Below are positions 43,230 through 57,389 of a stretch of 64,000 nt of DNA, one piece after another; position 1 is the stretch's first letter; each line of letters begins with the position of its first letter. Where the stretch lies: NCBI RefSeq assembly GCF_029633865.1, contig NC_079212.1:83541172-83605171 (forward strand), given 5' to 3'. The notes under the pieces were generated by a model. It was given only the letters and a program-made list of their open reading frames with translations. It made no database searches and was not told the origin of the DNA. The DNA is from Lampris incognitus. Taxonomy: Eukaryota > Chordata > Actinopteri > Lampriformes > Lampridae. Position numbers and translations under genes: made by a program.

Positions 43230-46200
43230 ACCAAGCTACACAGGAAAAATACATGTACAAAACCAAGCTACATAGGGCAGCTATATGTACAAAACCAAGC
43301 TACAAAAGGCATCTATATGTACAAAATTAAGCTAGAGAGGGCAGCTACGTGTATAAAACCAAGCTACACTGGGCAGCTATGTGTACAGAATCAACCTACA
43401 GAGGGCAGCTATACGTAAAAAGCTAAGCTACACAATGCAGCTATTTGTACAAAACCAAGCTACACAGGGCAGCTACATGTACAAAACCAAGCTACACAGG
43501 GCACCTATACATACAAAACCAAGCTACAGAGCACAGCTATAGGTAACAAAAAAAAGCTACAAAGGGCACCTATATGTACAAAACCAAGCTACACAGGGCA
43601 GCTGTATGTACAAACCAAGCTACAGAGGGCAGCTCTATGTACAAAATACAAGCTACACCGGGCAGCTGTATGTAAAAAACCAAGCTACAGAGGGCAGCTA
43701 TATGTACAAAACCAAGCTACAGAGAGCAGCTATGTGTACAAAACCAAGCTAAACAGGGCAACTATATGTAAAAAACCAAGCTACACAGGGCAGCTATGTG
43801 TACAAAACCAAGCTAAACAGGGCAACTATATGTACAAAACCAAGCTACACAGGGCAGCTATATTTACAAAACCAAGCTACAGAGCGCAGCTGTATGTACA
43901 AAAGCAAGCTACACAGGGCAGCTACATGTACAAAACCAAGCTACACAGGGCAGCTACATGTACAAAACCAAGCTACACAGGAAAAACACATGTACAAAAC
44001 CAAGCTACATAGGGCAGCTATATGTACAAAACCAATCTACAAAAGGCATCTATATGTACAAAATTAAGCTAGAGAGGGCAGCTACCTGTATAAAACCAAG
44101 CTACACTGGGCAGCTATGTGTACAGAATCAACCTACAGAGGGCAGCTATATGTAAAAAGCTAAGCTAAACAGGGCAGGTATATGTACAAAACCAAGCTAC
44201 ACAGGGCAGCTACATATACAAAACCAAGCTACACAGGGCAGCTACATGCACAAAACCAAGCTACACAGGGCAGCTATATGTACAACACCAAGCTACAGAG
44301 CACAGCTATAGGTAACAAAACCAAGCTACAAAGGGCAGTTATATGTACAAAACCAAACTACACAGGGCAACTATATGTACAAAACCAAGCTACTGAGGGC
44401 AGCTATATGTACAAAACCAAGCTACACAGGGCAGCTATATGTACAAAACGAAGCTACACAGGGCAGCTGTATGTACAAAACCAAGCTACAGAGGGCAGCT
44501 ATATGTACAAAACCAAGCTAAACAGGGCAGCTGTATGTACAAAACCAAGCTACAGAGGGCAGCTATATGTACAAAACCAAGCTAAACAGGGCAGCTGTAT
44601 GTACAAAACCAAGCTACAGAGGGCAGCTATATGTACAAAACCAAGCTACACAGGGCAGCTACATATACAAAACCAAGCTACAAATAGCAGCTACATGTAC
44701 AAAACCAAGCTACAAAGGGCTGCTATATGTACAAAACCATGTTACACAGGGCAGCTATAAGTACAAAGCGAAGCTACAGAGCGCAGCTACATGTACAAAA
44801 CCAAGCTACAAAGGGCAGTTATATGTACAAAACCAAGCTACACAGGGCAGCTATATGTACAACACCAAGCTACAGAGCACAGCTATAGGTAACAAAACCA
44901 AGCTACAAAGGGCAGTTATATGTACAAAACCAAGCTACAGAGGGCAGCTATATGTATAAAACCAAGCTACACAGGGCAGCTATATGTACAAAACCAAGCT
45001 ACACAGGAAAAATACATGTACAAAACCAAGCTACATAGGGCAGCTATATGTACAAAACCAAGCTACAAAAGGCATCTATATATACAAAATTAAGCTAGAG
45101 AGGGAAGCTACGAGTATAAAACCAAGCTACACTGGGCAGCTATGTGTACAGAATCAACCTACAGAGGGCAGCTATATGTAAAAAGCTAAGCTACACAAGG
45201 CAGCTATATGTGCAAAACCAAGCTACACAGGGCACCTATACGTACAAAACCAAGCTACAGAGCACAGCTATAGGTAACAAAAACAAGCTACAAAGGGCAG
45301 TTATATGTACAAAACCAAGCTACACAGGGCAACTATATGTACAAAACCAAGCTACTGAGGGCAGCTACATGTACAAAACCAAGCTACACAGGGCACCTAT
45401 ACGTACAAAACCAAGCTACAGAGCACAGCTATAGGTAACAAAAAAAAGCTACAAAGGGCACCTATATGTACAAAACCAAGCTACACAGGGCAGCTGTATG
45501 TACAAACCAAGCTACAGAGGGCAGCTCTATGTACAAAATACAAGCTACACCGGGCAGCTGTATGTAAAAAACCAAGCTACAGAGGGCAGCTATATGTACA
45601 AAACCAAGCTACAGAGAGCAGCTATGTGTACAAAACCAAGCTAAACAGGGCAACTATATGTACAAAACCAAGCTACACAGGGCAGCTATGTGTACAAAAC
45701 CAAGCTAAACAGGGCAACTATATGTACAAAACCAAGCTACACAGGGCAGCTATATTTACAAAACCAAGCTACAGAGCGCAGCTATATGTACAAAAGCAAG
45801 CTACACAGGGCAGCTACATGTACAAAACCAAGCTACACAGGGCAGCTACATGTACAAAACCAAGCTACACAGGAAAAACACATGTACAAAACCAAGCTAC
45901 ATAGGGCAGCTATATGTACAAAACCAATCTACAAAAGGCATCTATATGTACAAAATTAAGCTAGAGAGGGCAGCTACCTGTATAAAACCAAGCTACACTG
46001 GGCAGCTATGTGTACAGAATCAACCTACAGAGGGCAGCTATATGTAAAAAGCTAAGCTAAACAGGGCAGGTATATGTACAAAACCAAGCTACACAGGGCA
46101 GCTACATATACAAAACCAAGCTACACAGGGCAGCTACATGTACAAAACCAAGCTACAAAGGGCAGTTATATGTACAAAACCAAGCTACACAGGGCAGCTA

Positions 46201-49200
46201 TATGTACAACACCAAGCTACAGAGCACAGCTATAGGTAACAAAACCAAGCTACAAAGGGCAGTTATATGTACAAAACCAAGCTACAGAGGGCAGCTATAT
46301 GTATAAAACCAAGCTACACAGGGCAGCTATATGTACAAAACCAAGCTACACAGGAAAAATACATGTACAAAACCAAGCTACATAGGGCAGCTATATGTAC
46401 AAAACCAAGCTACAAAAGGCATCTATATATACAAAATTAAGCTAGAGAGGGAAGCTACGAGTATAAAACCAAGCAACACTGGGCAGCTATGTGTACAGAA
46501 TCAACCTACAGAGGGCAGCTATATGTAAAAAGCTAAGCTACACAAGGCAGCTATATGTGCAAAACCAAGCTACACAGGGCACCTATACGTACAAAACCAA
46601 GCTACAGAGCACAGCTATAGGTAACAAAAACAAGCTACAAAGGGCAGTTATATGTACAAAACCAAGCTACACAGGGCAACTATATGTACAAAACCAAGCT
46701 ACTGAGGGCAGCTACATGTACAAAACCAAGCTACACAGGGCAGCTGTATGTACAAAACCAAGCTAAAGAGGGCAGCTATATGTACAAAACCAAGCTACAT
46801 AGGGCAGCTATATGTACAAAACCAAGCTACACAGGGCAGCTGTATGTACAAACCAAGCTACAGAGGGCAGCTATATGTACAAAATACAAGCTACACCGGG
46901 TAGCTGTATGTAAAAAACCAAGCTATAGAGGGCAGCTATATGTAAAAAACCAAGCTACAGAGAGCAGCTATGTGTACAAAACCAAGCTAAACAGGGCAAC
47001 TATATGTACAAAACCAAGCTACACAGGGCAGCTATGTGTACAAAACCAAGCTAAACAGGGCAACTATATGTACAAAACCAAGCTACACAGGGCAGCTATA
47101 TTTACAAAACCAAGCTACAGAGCGCAGCTATATGTACAAAACCAAGCTACACAGGGCAGCTACATGTACAAAACCAAGCTACACAGGGCACCTAAACGTA
47201 CAAAACCAAGCTACACAGGAAAAATACATGTACAAAACCAAGCTACATAGGGCAGCTATATGTACAAAACCAAGCTACAAAAGGCATCTATATGTACAAA
47301 ATTAAGCTAGAGAGGGCAGCTACGTGTATAAAACCAAGCTACACTGGGCAGCTATGTGTACAGAATCAACCTACAGAGGGCAGCTATACGTAAAAAGCTA
47401 AGCTACACAATGCAGCTATTTGTACAAAACCAAGCTACACAGGGCAGCTACATGTACAAAACCAAGCTACACAGGGCACCTATACATACAAAACCAAGCT
47501 ACAGAGCACAGCTATAGGTAACAAAAAAAAGCTACAAAGGGCACCTATATGTACAAAACCAAGCTACACAGGGCAGCTGTATGTACAAACCAAGCTACAG
47601 AGGGCAGCTCTATGTACAAAATACAAGCTACACCGGGCAGCTGTATGTAAAAAACCAAGCTACAGAGGGCAGCTATATGTACAAAACCAAGCTACAGAGA
47701 GCAGCTATGTGTACAAAACCAAGCTAAACAGGGCAACTATATGTAAAAAACCAAGCTACACAGGGCAGCTATGTGTACAAAACCAAGCTAAACAGGGCAA
47801 CTATATGTACAAAACCAAGCTACACAGGGCAGCTATATTTACAAAACCAAGCTACAGAGCGCAGCTGTATGTACAAAAGCAAGCTACACAGGGCAGCTAC
47901 ATGTACAAAACCAAGCTACACAGGGCAGCTACATGTACAAAACCAAGCTACACAGGAAAAACACATGTACAAAACCAAGCTACATAGGGCAGCTATATGT
48001 ACAAAACCAATCTACAAAAGGCATCTATATGTACAAAATTAAGCTAGAGAGGGCAGCTACCTGTATAAAACCAAGCTACACTGGGCAGCTATGTGTACAG
48101 AATCAACCTACAGAGGGCAGCTATATGTAAAAAGCTAAGCTAAACAGGGCAGGTATATGTACAAAACCAAGCTACACAGGGCAGCTACATATACAAAACC
48201 AAGCTACACAGGGCAGCTACATGCACAAAACCAAGCTACACAGGGCAGCTATATGTACAACACCAAGCTACAGAGCACAGCTATAGGTAACAAAACCAAG
48301 CTACAAAGGGCAGTTATATGTACAAAACCAAACTACACAGGGCAACTATATGTACAAAACCAAGCTACTGAGGGCAGCTATATGTACAAAACCAAGCTAC
48401 ACAGGGCAGCTATATGTACAAAACGAAGCTACACAGGGCAGCTGTATGTACAAAACCAAGCTACAGAGGGCAGCTATATGTACAAAACCAAGCTAAACAG
48501 GGCAGCTGTATGTACAAAACCAAGCTACAGAGGGCAGCTATATGTACAAAACCAAGCTAAACAGGGCAGCTGTATGTACAAAACCAAGCTACAGAGGGCA
48601 GCTATATGTACAAAACCAAGCTACACAGGGCAGCTACATATACAAAACCAAGCTACAAATAGCAGCTACATGTACAAAACCAAGCTACAAAGGGCTGCTA
48701 TATGTACAAAACCATGTTACACAGGGCAGCTATAAGTACAAAGCGAAGCTACAGAGCGCAGCTACATGTACAAAACCAAGCTACAAAGGGCAGTTATATG
48801 TACAAAACCAAGCTACACAGGGCAGCTATATGTACAACACCAAGCTACAGAGCACAGCTATAGGTAACAAAACCAAGCTACAAAGGGCAGTTATATGTAC
48901 AAAACCAAGCTACAGAGGGCAGCTATATGTATAAAACCAAGCTACACAGGGCAGCTATATGTACAAAACCAAGCTACACAGGAAAAATACATGTACAAAA
49001 CCAAGCTACATAGGGCAGCTATATGTACAAAACCAAGCTACAAAAGGCATCTATATATACAAAATTAAGCTAGAGAGGGAAGCTACGAGTATAAAACCAA
49101 GCTACACTGGGCAGCTATGTGTACAGAATCAACCTACAGAGGGCAGCTATATGTAAAAAGCTAAGCTACACAAGGCAGCTATATGTGCAAAACCAAGCTA

Positions 49201-51008
49201 CACAGGGCACCTATACGTACAAAACCAAGCTACAGAGCACAGCTATAGGTAACAAAAACAAGCTACAAAGGGCAGTTATATGTACAAAACCAAGCTACAC
49301 AGGGCAACTATATGTACAAAACCAAGCTACTGAGGGCAGCTACATGTACAAAACCAAGCTACACAGGGCACCTATACGTACAAAACCAAGCTACAGAGCA
49401 CAGCTATAGGTAACAAAAAAAAGCTACAAAGGGCACCTATATGTACAAAACCAAGCTACACAGGGCAGCTGTATGTACAAACCAAGCTACAGAGGGCAGC
49501 TCTATGTACAAAATACAAGCTACACCGGGCAGCTGTATGTAAAAAACCAAGCTACAGAGGGCAGCTATATGTACAAAACCAAGCTACAGAGAGCAGCTAT
49601 GTGTACAAAACCAAGCTAAACAGGGCAACTATATGTACAAAACCAAGCTACACAGGGCAGCTATGTGTACAAAACCAAGCTAAACAGGGCAACTATATGT
49701 ACAAAACCAAGCTACACAGGGCAGCTATATTTACAAAACCAAGCTACAGAGCGCAGCTATATGTACAAAAGCAAGCTACACAGGGCAGCTACATGTACAA
49801 AACCAAGCTATACAGGGCAGCTACATGTACAAAACCAAGCTACACAGGAAAAACACATGTACAAAACCAAGCTACATAGGGCAGCTATATGTACAAAACC
49901 AATCTACAAAAGGCATCTATATGTACAAAATTAAGCTAGAGAGGGCAGCTACCTGTATAAAACCAAGCCACACTGGGCAGCTATGTGTACAGAATCAACC
50001 TACAGAGGGCAGCTATATGTAAAAAGCTAAGCTAAACAGGGCAGGTATATGTACAAAACCAAGCTACACAGGGCAGCTACATATACAAAACCAAGCTACA
50101 CAGGGCAGCTACATGTACAAAACCAAGCTACAAAGGGCAGTTATATGTACAAAACCAAGCTACACAGGGCAGCTATATGTACAACACCAAGCTACAGAGC
50201 ACAGCTATAGGTAACAAAACCAAGCTACAAAGGGCAGTTATATGTACAAAACCAAGCTACAGAGGGCAGCTATATGTATAAAACCAAGCTACACAGGGCA
50301 GCTATATGTACAAAACCAAGCTACACAGGAAAAATACATGTACAAAACCAAGCTACATAGGGCAGCTATATGTACAAAACCAAGCTACAAAAGGCATCTA
50401 TATTTACAAAATTAAGCTAGAGAGGGAAGCTACGAGTATAAAACCAAGCAACACTGGGCAGCTATGTGTACAGAATCAACCTACAGAGGGCAGCTATATG
50501 TAAAAAGCTAAGCTACACAAGGCAGCTATATGTGCAAAACCAAGCTACACAGGGCACCTATACGTACAAAACCAAGCTACAGAGCACAGCTATAGGTAAC
50601 AAAAACAAGCTACAAAGGGCAGTTATATGTACAAAACCAAGCTACACAGGGCAACTATATGTACAAAACCAAGCTACTGAGGGCAGCTACATGTACAAAA
50701 CCAAGCTACACAGGGCAGCTGTATGTACAAAACCAAGCTAAAGAGGGCAGCTATATGTACAAAACCAAGCTACATAGGGCAGCTATATGTACAAAACCAA
50801 GCTACACAGGGCAGCTGTATGTACAAACCAAGCTACAGAGGGCAGCTATATGTACAAAATACAAGCTACACCGGGTAGCTGTATGTAAAAAACCAAGCTA
50901 TAGAGGGCAGCTATATGTAAAAAACCAAGCTACAGAGAGCAGCTATGTGTACAAAACCAAGCTAAACAGGGCAACTATATGTACAAAACCAAGCTACACA
51001 GGGCAGCT
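43230..51008 (+). repeat. 3,975-bp tandem duplication, nearly identical copies
   Basis: The segment about 43230-47204 recurs at 47205-51008 with the offset constant at 3975 bp over at least thirteen landmarks (43734/47709 through 46684/50659). I noticed only about three single-base differences (near 45832/49807, 46000/49972 and 46428/50400). This looks like the most recent of the large duplications. It shares the private monomers CAAATAGCAGCTACATG and CCATGTTACACAGGG. A smaller internal repeat has an offset of 1347 bp (44984/46331). Confidence 0.9.
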
Positions 51009-54000
51009 ACATGTACAAAACCAAGCTACACAGGGCACCTATACGTACAAAACCAAGCTACACAGGAAAAATACATGTACAAAACCAAGCTACATAGGGC
51101 AGCTATATGTACAAAACCAAGCTACAAAAGGCATCTATATGTACAAAATTAAGCTAGAGAGGGCAGCTACGTGTATAAAACCAAGCTACACTGGGCAGCT
51201 ATGTGTACAGAATCAACCTACAGAGGGCAGCTATATGTAAAAAGCTGAGCTACACAAGGCAGCTATATGTACAAAACCAAGCTACACAAGGCAGCTACAT
51301 GTACAAAACCAAGCTACACAGGGCACCTATACGTACACAACCAAGCTAAACAGGGCAGGTATATGTACAAAACCAAGCTACACAGGGCAGCTACATATAC
51401 AAAACCAAGCTACACAGGGCAGCTACATGCACAAAACCAAGCTACACAGGGCAGCTATATGTACAACACCAAGCTACAGAGCACAGCTATAGGTAACAAA
51501 ACCAAGCTACAAAGGGCAGTTATATGTACAAAACCAAGCTACACAGGGCAACTATATGTACAAAACCAAGCTACTGAGGGCAGCTATATGTACAAAACCA
51601 AGCTACACAGGGCAGCTATATGTACAAAACGAAGCTACACAGGGCAGCTGTATGTACAAAACCAAGCTACAGAGGGCAGCTATATGTACAAAACCAAGCT
51701 AAACAGGGCAGCTGTATGTACAAAACCAAGCTACAGAGGGCAGCTATATGTATAAAACCAAGCTACACAGGGCAGCTATATGTACAAAACCAAGCTACAC
51801 AGGAAAAATACATGTACAAAACCAAGCTACATAGGGCAGCTATATGTACAAAACCAAGCTACAGAAGGCATCTATATGTACAAAATTAAGCTAGAGAGGG
51901 CAGCTACGTGTATAAAACCAAGCTACACTGGGCAGCTATGTGTACAGAATCAACCTACAGAGGGCAGCTATATGTAAAAAGCTAAGCTACACAAGGCAGC
52001 TATATGTACAAAACCAAGCTACACAGGGCAGCTACATGTACAAAACCAAGCTACACAGGGCACCTATACGTACAAAACCAAGCTACAGAGCACAGCTATA
52101 GGTAACAAAAACAAGCTACAAAGGGCAGTTATATGTACAAAACCAAGCTACACAGGGCAACTATATGTACAAAACCAAGCTACTGAGGGCAGCTACATGT
52201 ACAAAACCAAGCTACACAGGGCAGCTATAAGTACAAAACCAAGCTACAGAGGGCAGCTATAGGTAACAAAAAAAAGCTACAAAGGGCACCTATATGTACA
52301 AAACCAAGCTACACAGGGCAGCTGTATGTACAAACCAAGCTACAGAGGGCAGCTCTATGTACAAAATACAAGCTACACCGGGCAGCTGTATGTAAAAAAC
52401 CAAGCTACAGAGGGCAGCTATATGTACAAAACCAAGCTACAGAGAGCAGCTATGTGTACAAAACCAAGCTAAACAGGGCAACTATATGTACAAAACCAAG
52501 CTACACAGGGCAGCTATATTTACAAAACCAAGCTACAGAGCGCAGCTATATGTACAAAAGCAAGCTACACAGGGCAGCTACATGTACAAAACCAAGCTAC
52601 ACTGGGCAGCTACATGTACAAAACCAAGCTACACAGGAAAAATACATGTACAAAACCAAGCTACATAGGGCAGCTATATGTACAAAACCAATCTACAAAA
52701 GGCATCTATATGTACAAAATTAAGCTAGAGAGGGCAGCTACCTGTATAAAACCAAGCTACACTGGGCAGCTATGTGTACAGAATCAACCTACAGAGGGCA
52801 GCTATATGTAAAAAGCTAAGCTACACAAGGCAGCTATATGTACAAAACCAAGCTACACAGGGCAGCTACATATGCAAAACCAAGCTACACAGGGCAGCTA
52901 CATGCACAAAACCAAGCTACACAGGGCAGCTATATGTACAACATCAAGCTACAGAGCACAGCTATAGGTAACAAAACCAAGCTACAAAGGGCAGTTATAT
53001 GTACAAAACCAAGCTACACAGGGCAGCTATATGTACAAAACCAAGCTACACAGGGCAGCTGTATGTACAAAACCAAGCTACAGAGGGCAGCTATATGTAC
53101 AAAACCAAGCTAAACAGGGCAGCTGTATGTACAAAACCAAGCTACAGAGGGCAGCTATATGTACAAAACCAAGCTAAACAGGGCAGCTGTATGTACAAAA
53201 CCAAGCTACAGAGGGCAGCTATATGTACAAAACCAAGCTACACAGGGCAGCTACATATACAAAACCAAGCTACAAATAGCAGCTACATGTACAAAACCAA
53301 GCTACAAAGGGCTGCTATATGTACAAAACCATGTTACACAGGGCAGCTATAAGTACAAAGCGAAGCTACAGAGCGCAGCTACATGTACAAAACCAAGCTA
53401 CAAAGGGCAGTTATATGTACAAAACCAAGCTACACAGGGCAGTTATATGTACAAAACCAAGCTACACAGGGCAGCTATATGTACAACACCAAGCTACAGA
53501 GCACAGCTATAGGTAACAAAACCAAGCTACAAAGGGCAGTTATATTTACAAAACCAAGCTACACAGGGCAACTATATGTACAAAACCAAGCTACTGAGGG
53601 CAGCTATATGTACAAAACCAAGCTACACCGGGCAGCTATATGTACAAAACGAAGCTACACAGGGCAGCTGTATGTACAAAACCAAGCTACAGAGGGCAGC
53701 TATATGTACAAAACCAAGCTAAACAGGGCAGCTGTATGTACAAAACCAAGCTACAGAGGGCAGCTATATGTATAAAACCAAGCTACACAGGGCAGCTATA
53801 TGTACAGAACCAAGCTACACAGGAAAATACATGTACAAAACCAAGCTACATAGGGCAGCTATATGTACAAAACCAAGCTACAAAAGGCATCTATATATAC
53901 AAAATTAAGCTAGAGAGGGAAGCTACGTGTATAAAACCAAGCTACACTGGGCAGCTATGTGTACAGAATCAACCTACAGAGGGCAGCTATATGTAAAAAG

Positions 54001-56457
54001 CTAAGCTACACAAGGCAGCTATATGTGCAAAACCAAGCTACACAGGGCAGCTACATGTACAAAACCAAGCTACACAGGGCACCTATACGTACAAAACCAA
54101 GCTACAGAGCACAGCAATAGGTAACAAAAACAAGCTTCAAAGGGCAGTTATATGTACAAAACCAAGCTACACAGGGCAACTATATGTACAAAACCAAGCT
54201 ACTGAGGGCAGCTACATGTACAAAACCAAGCTACACAGGGCAGCTGTATGTACAAAACCAAGCTAAAGAGGGCAGCTATATGTACAAAACCAAGCTACAT
54301 AGGGCAGCTATATGTACAAAACCAAGCTACACAGGGCAGCTGTATGTACAAACCAAGCTACAGAGGGCAGCTATATGTACAAAATACAAGCTACACCGGA
54401 TAGCTGTATGTAAAAAACCAAGCTATAGAGGGCAGCTATATGTACAAAACCAAGCTACAGAGAGCAGCTATGTGTACAAAACCAAGCTAAACAGGGCAAC
54501 TATATGTACAAAACCAAGCTACACAGGGCAGCTATATTTACATAACCAAGCTACAGAGCGCAGCTATATGTACAAAACCAAGCTACACAGGGCAGCTACA
54601 TGTACAAAACCAAGCTACACAGGGCACCTATACGTACAAAACCAAGCTACACAGGAAAAATACATGTACAAAACCAAGCTACATAGGGCAGCTATATGTA
54701 CAAAACCAAGCTACAAAAGGCATCTATATGTACAAAATTAAGCTAGAGAGGGCAGCTACGTGTATAAAACCAAGCTACACTGGGCAGCTATGTGTACAGA
54801 ATCAACCTACAGAGGGCAGCTATATGTAAAAAGCTAAGCTACACAAGGCAGCTATATGTACAAAACCAAGCTACACAGGGCAGCTACATGTACAAAACCA
54901 AGCTACACAGGGCACCTATACGTACACAACCAAGCAAAACAGGGCAGGTATATGTACAAAACCAAGCTACACAGGGCAGCTACATATACAAAACCAAGCT
55001 ACACAGGGCAGCTACATGCACAAAACCAAGCTACACAGGGCAGCTATATGTACAACACCAAGCTACAGAGCACAGCTATAGGTAACAAAACCAAGCTACA
55101 AAGGGCAGATATATGTACCAAACCAAGCTACACAGGGCAACTATATGTACAAAACCAAGCTACTGAGGGCAGCTATATGTACAAAACCAAGCTACACAGG
55201 GCAGCTATATGTACAAAACGAAGCTACACAGGGCAGCTGTATGTACAAAACCAAGCTACAGAGGGCAGCTATATGTACAAAACCAAGCTAAACAGGGCAG
55301 CTGTATGTACAAAACCAAGCTACAGAGGGCAGCTATATGTATAAAACCAAGCTACACAGGGCAGCTATACGTACAAAACCAAGCTACACAGGAAAAATAC
55401 ATGTACAAAACCAAGCTACATAGGGCAGCTATATGTACAAAACCAAGCTACAGAAGGCATCTATATGTACAAAATTAAGCTAGAGAGGGCAGCTACGTGT
55501 ATAAAACCAAGCTACACTGGGCAGCTATGTGTACAGAATCAACCTACAGAGGGCAGCTATATGTAAAAAGCTAAGCTACACAAGGCAGCTATATGTACAA
55601 AACCAAGCTACACAGGGCAGCTACATGTACAAAACCAAGCTACACAGGGCACCTATACGTACAAAACCAAGCTACAGAGCACAGCTATAGGTAACAAAAA
55701 CAAGCTACAAAGGGCAGTTATATGTACAAAACCAAGCTACACAGGGCAACTATATGTACAAAACCAAGCTACTGAGGGCAGCTACATGTACAAAACCAAG
55801 CTACACAGGGCAGCTATAAGTACAAAACCAAGCTACAGAGGGCAGCTATAGGTAACAAAAAAAAGCTACAAAGGGCACCTATATGTACAAAACCAAGCTA
55901 CACAGGGCAGCTGTATGTACAAACCAAGCTACAGAGGGCAGCTCTATGTACAAAATACAAGCTACACCGGGCAGCTGTATGTAAAAAACCAAGCTACAGA
56001 GGGCAGCTATATGTACAAAACCAAGCTACAGAGAGCAGCTATGTGTACAAAACCAAGCTAAACAGGGCAACTATATGTACAAAACCAAGCTACACAGGGC
56101 AGCTATATTTACAAAACCAAGCTACAGAGCGCAGCTATATGTACAAAAGCAAGCTACACAGGGCAGCTACATGTACAAAACCAAGCTACACAGGGCAGCT
56201 ACATGTACAAAACCAAGCTACACAGGAAAAATACATGTACAAAACCAAGCTACATAGGGCAGCTATATGTACAAAACCAATCTACAAAAGGCATCTATAT
56301 GTACAAAATTAAGCTAGAGAGGGCAGCTACCTGTATAAAACCAAGCTACACTGGGCAGCTATGTGTACAGAATCAACCTACAGAGGGCAGCTATATGTAA
56401 AAAGCTAAGCTACACAAGGCAGCTATATGTACAAAACCAAGCTACACAGGGCAGCTA
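50985..56457 (+). repeat. 3,589-bp spaced duplication
   Basis: The segment about 50985-52868 recurs at about 54574-56457 (landmarks 51267/54856, 51620/55209, 52454/56043 and 52614/56203, all 3589 bp apart). Between the copies lies another copy of the CAAATAGCAGC block (53159-53520), also present at 44567-44960, 48542-48935 and from 56872. The array is therefore a mosaic of reused blocks. Confidence 0.85.
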
Positions 56458-57389
56458 CATGTACAAAACCAAGCTACACAGGGCACCTATACGTACACAA
56501 CCAAGCTAAACAGGGCAGGTATATGTACAAAACCAAGCTACACAGGGCAGCTACATATACAAAACCAAGCTACACAGGGCAGCTACATGCACAAAACCAA
56601 GCTACACAGGGCAGCTATATGTACAACACCAAGCTACAGAGCACAGCTATAGGTAACAAAACCAAGCTACAAAGGGCAGTTATATGTACAAAACCAAGCT
56701 ACACAGGGCAACTATATGTACAAAACCAAGCTACTGAGGGCAGCTATATGTACAAAACCAAGCTACACAGGGCAGCTATATGTACAAAACGAAGCTACAC
56801 AGGGCAGCTGTATGTACAAAACCAAGCTACAGAGGGCAGCTATATGTACAAAACCAAGCTAAACAGGGCAGATGTATGTACAAAACCAAGCTACAGAGGG
56901 CAGCTATATGTACAAAACCAAGCTAAACAGGGCAGCTATATGTACAAAACCAAGCTACAGAGGGCAGCTATATGTACAAAACCAAGCTACACAGGGCAGC
57001 TACATATACAAAACCAAGCTACAAATAGCAGCTACATGTACAAAACCAAGCTACAAAGGGCTGCTATATGTACAAAACCATGTTACACAGGGCAGCTATA
57101 AGTACAAAGCGGAGCTACAGAGCGCAGCTACATGTACAAAACCAAGCTACAAAGGGCAGTTATATGTACAAAACCAAGCTACAGAGGGCAGCTGTATGTA
57201 CAAAACCAAGCTACACTGGGCAGCTATATGTACAGAATCAACCTACAGAGGGCAGCTATATGTATAAAGCTAAGCTACACAAGGCAGCTATATGTACAAA
57301 ACCAAGCTGCACAGGGCACCTATACATACAAAACCAAGCTAAACAGGGCAGCTATATGTACAAAACCAAGCTACACACGGCAGCTATAT

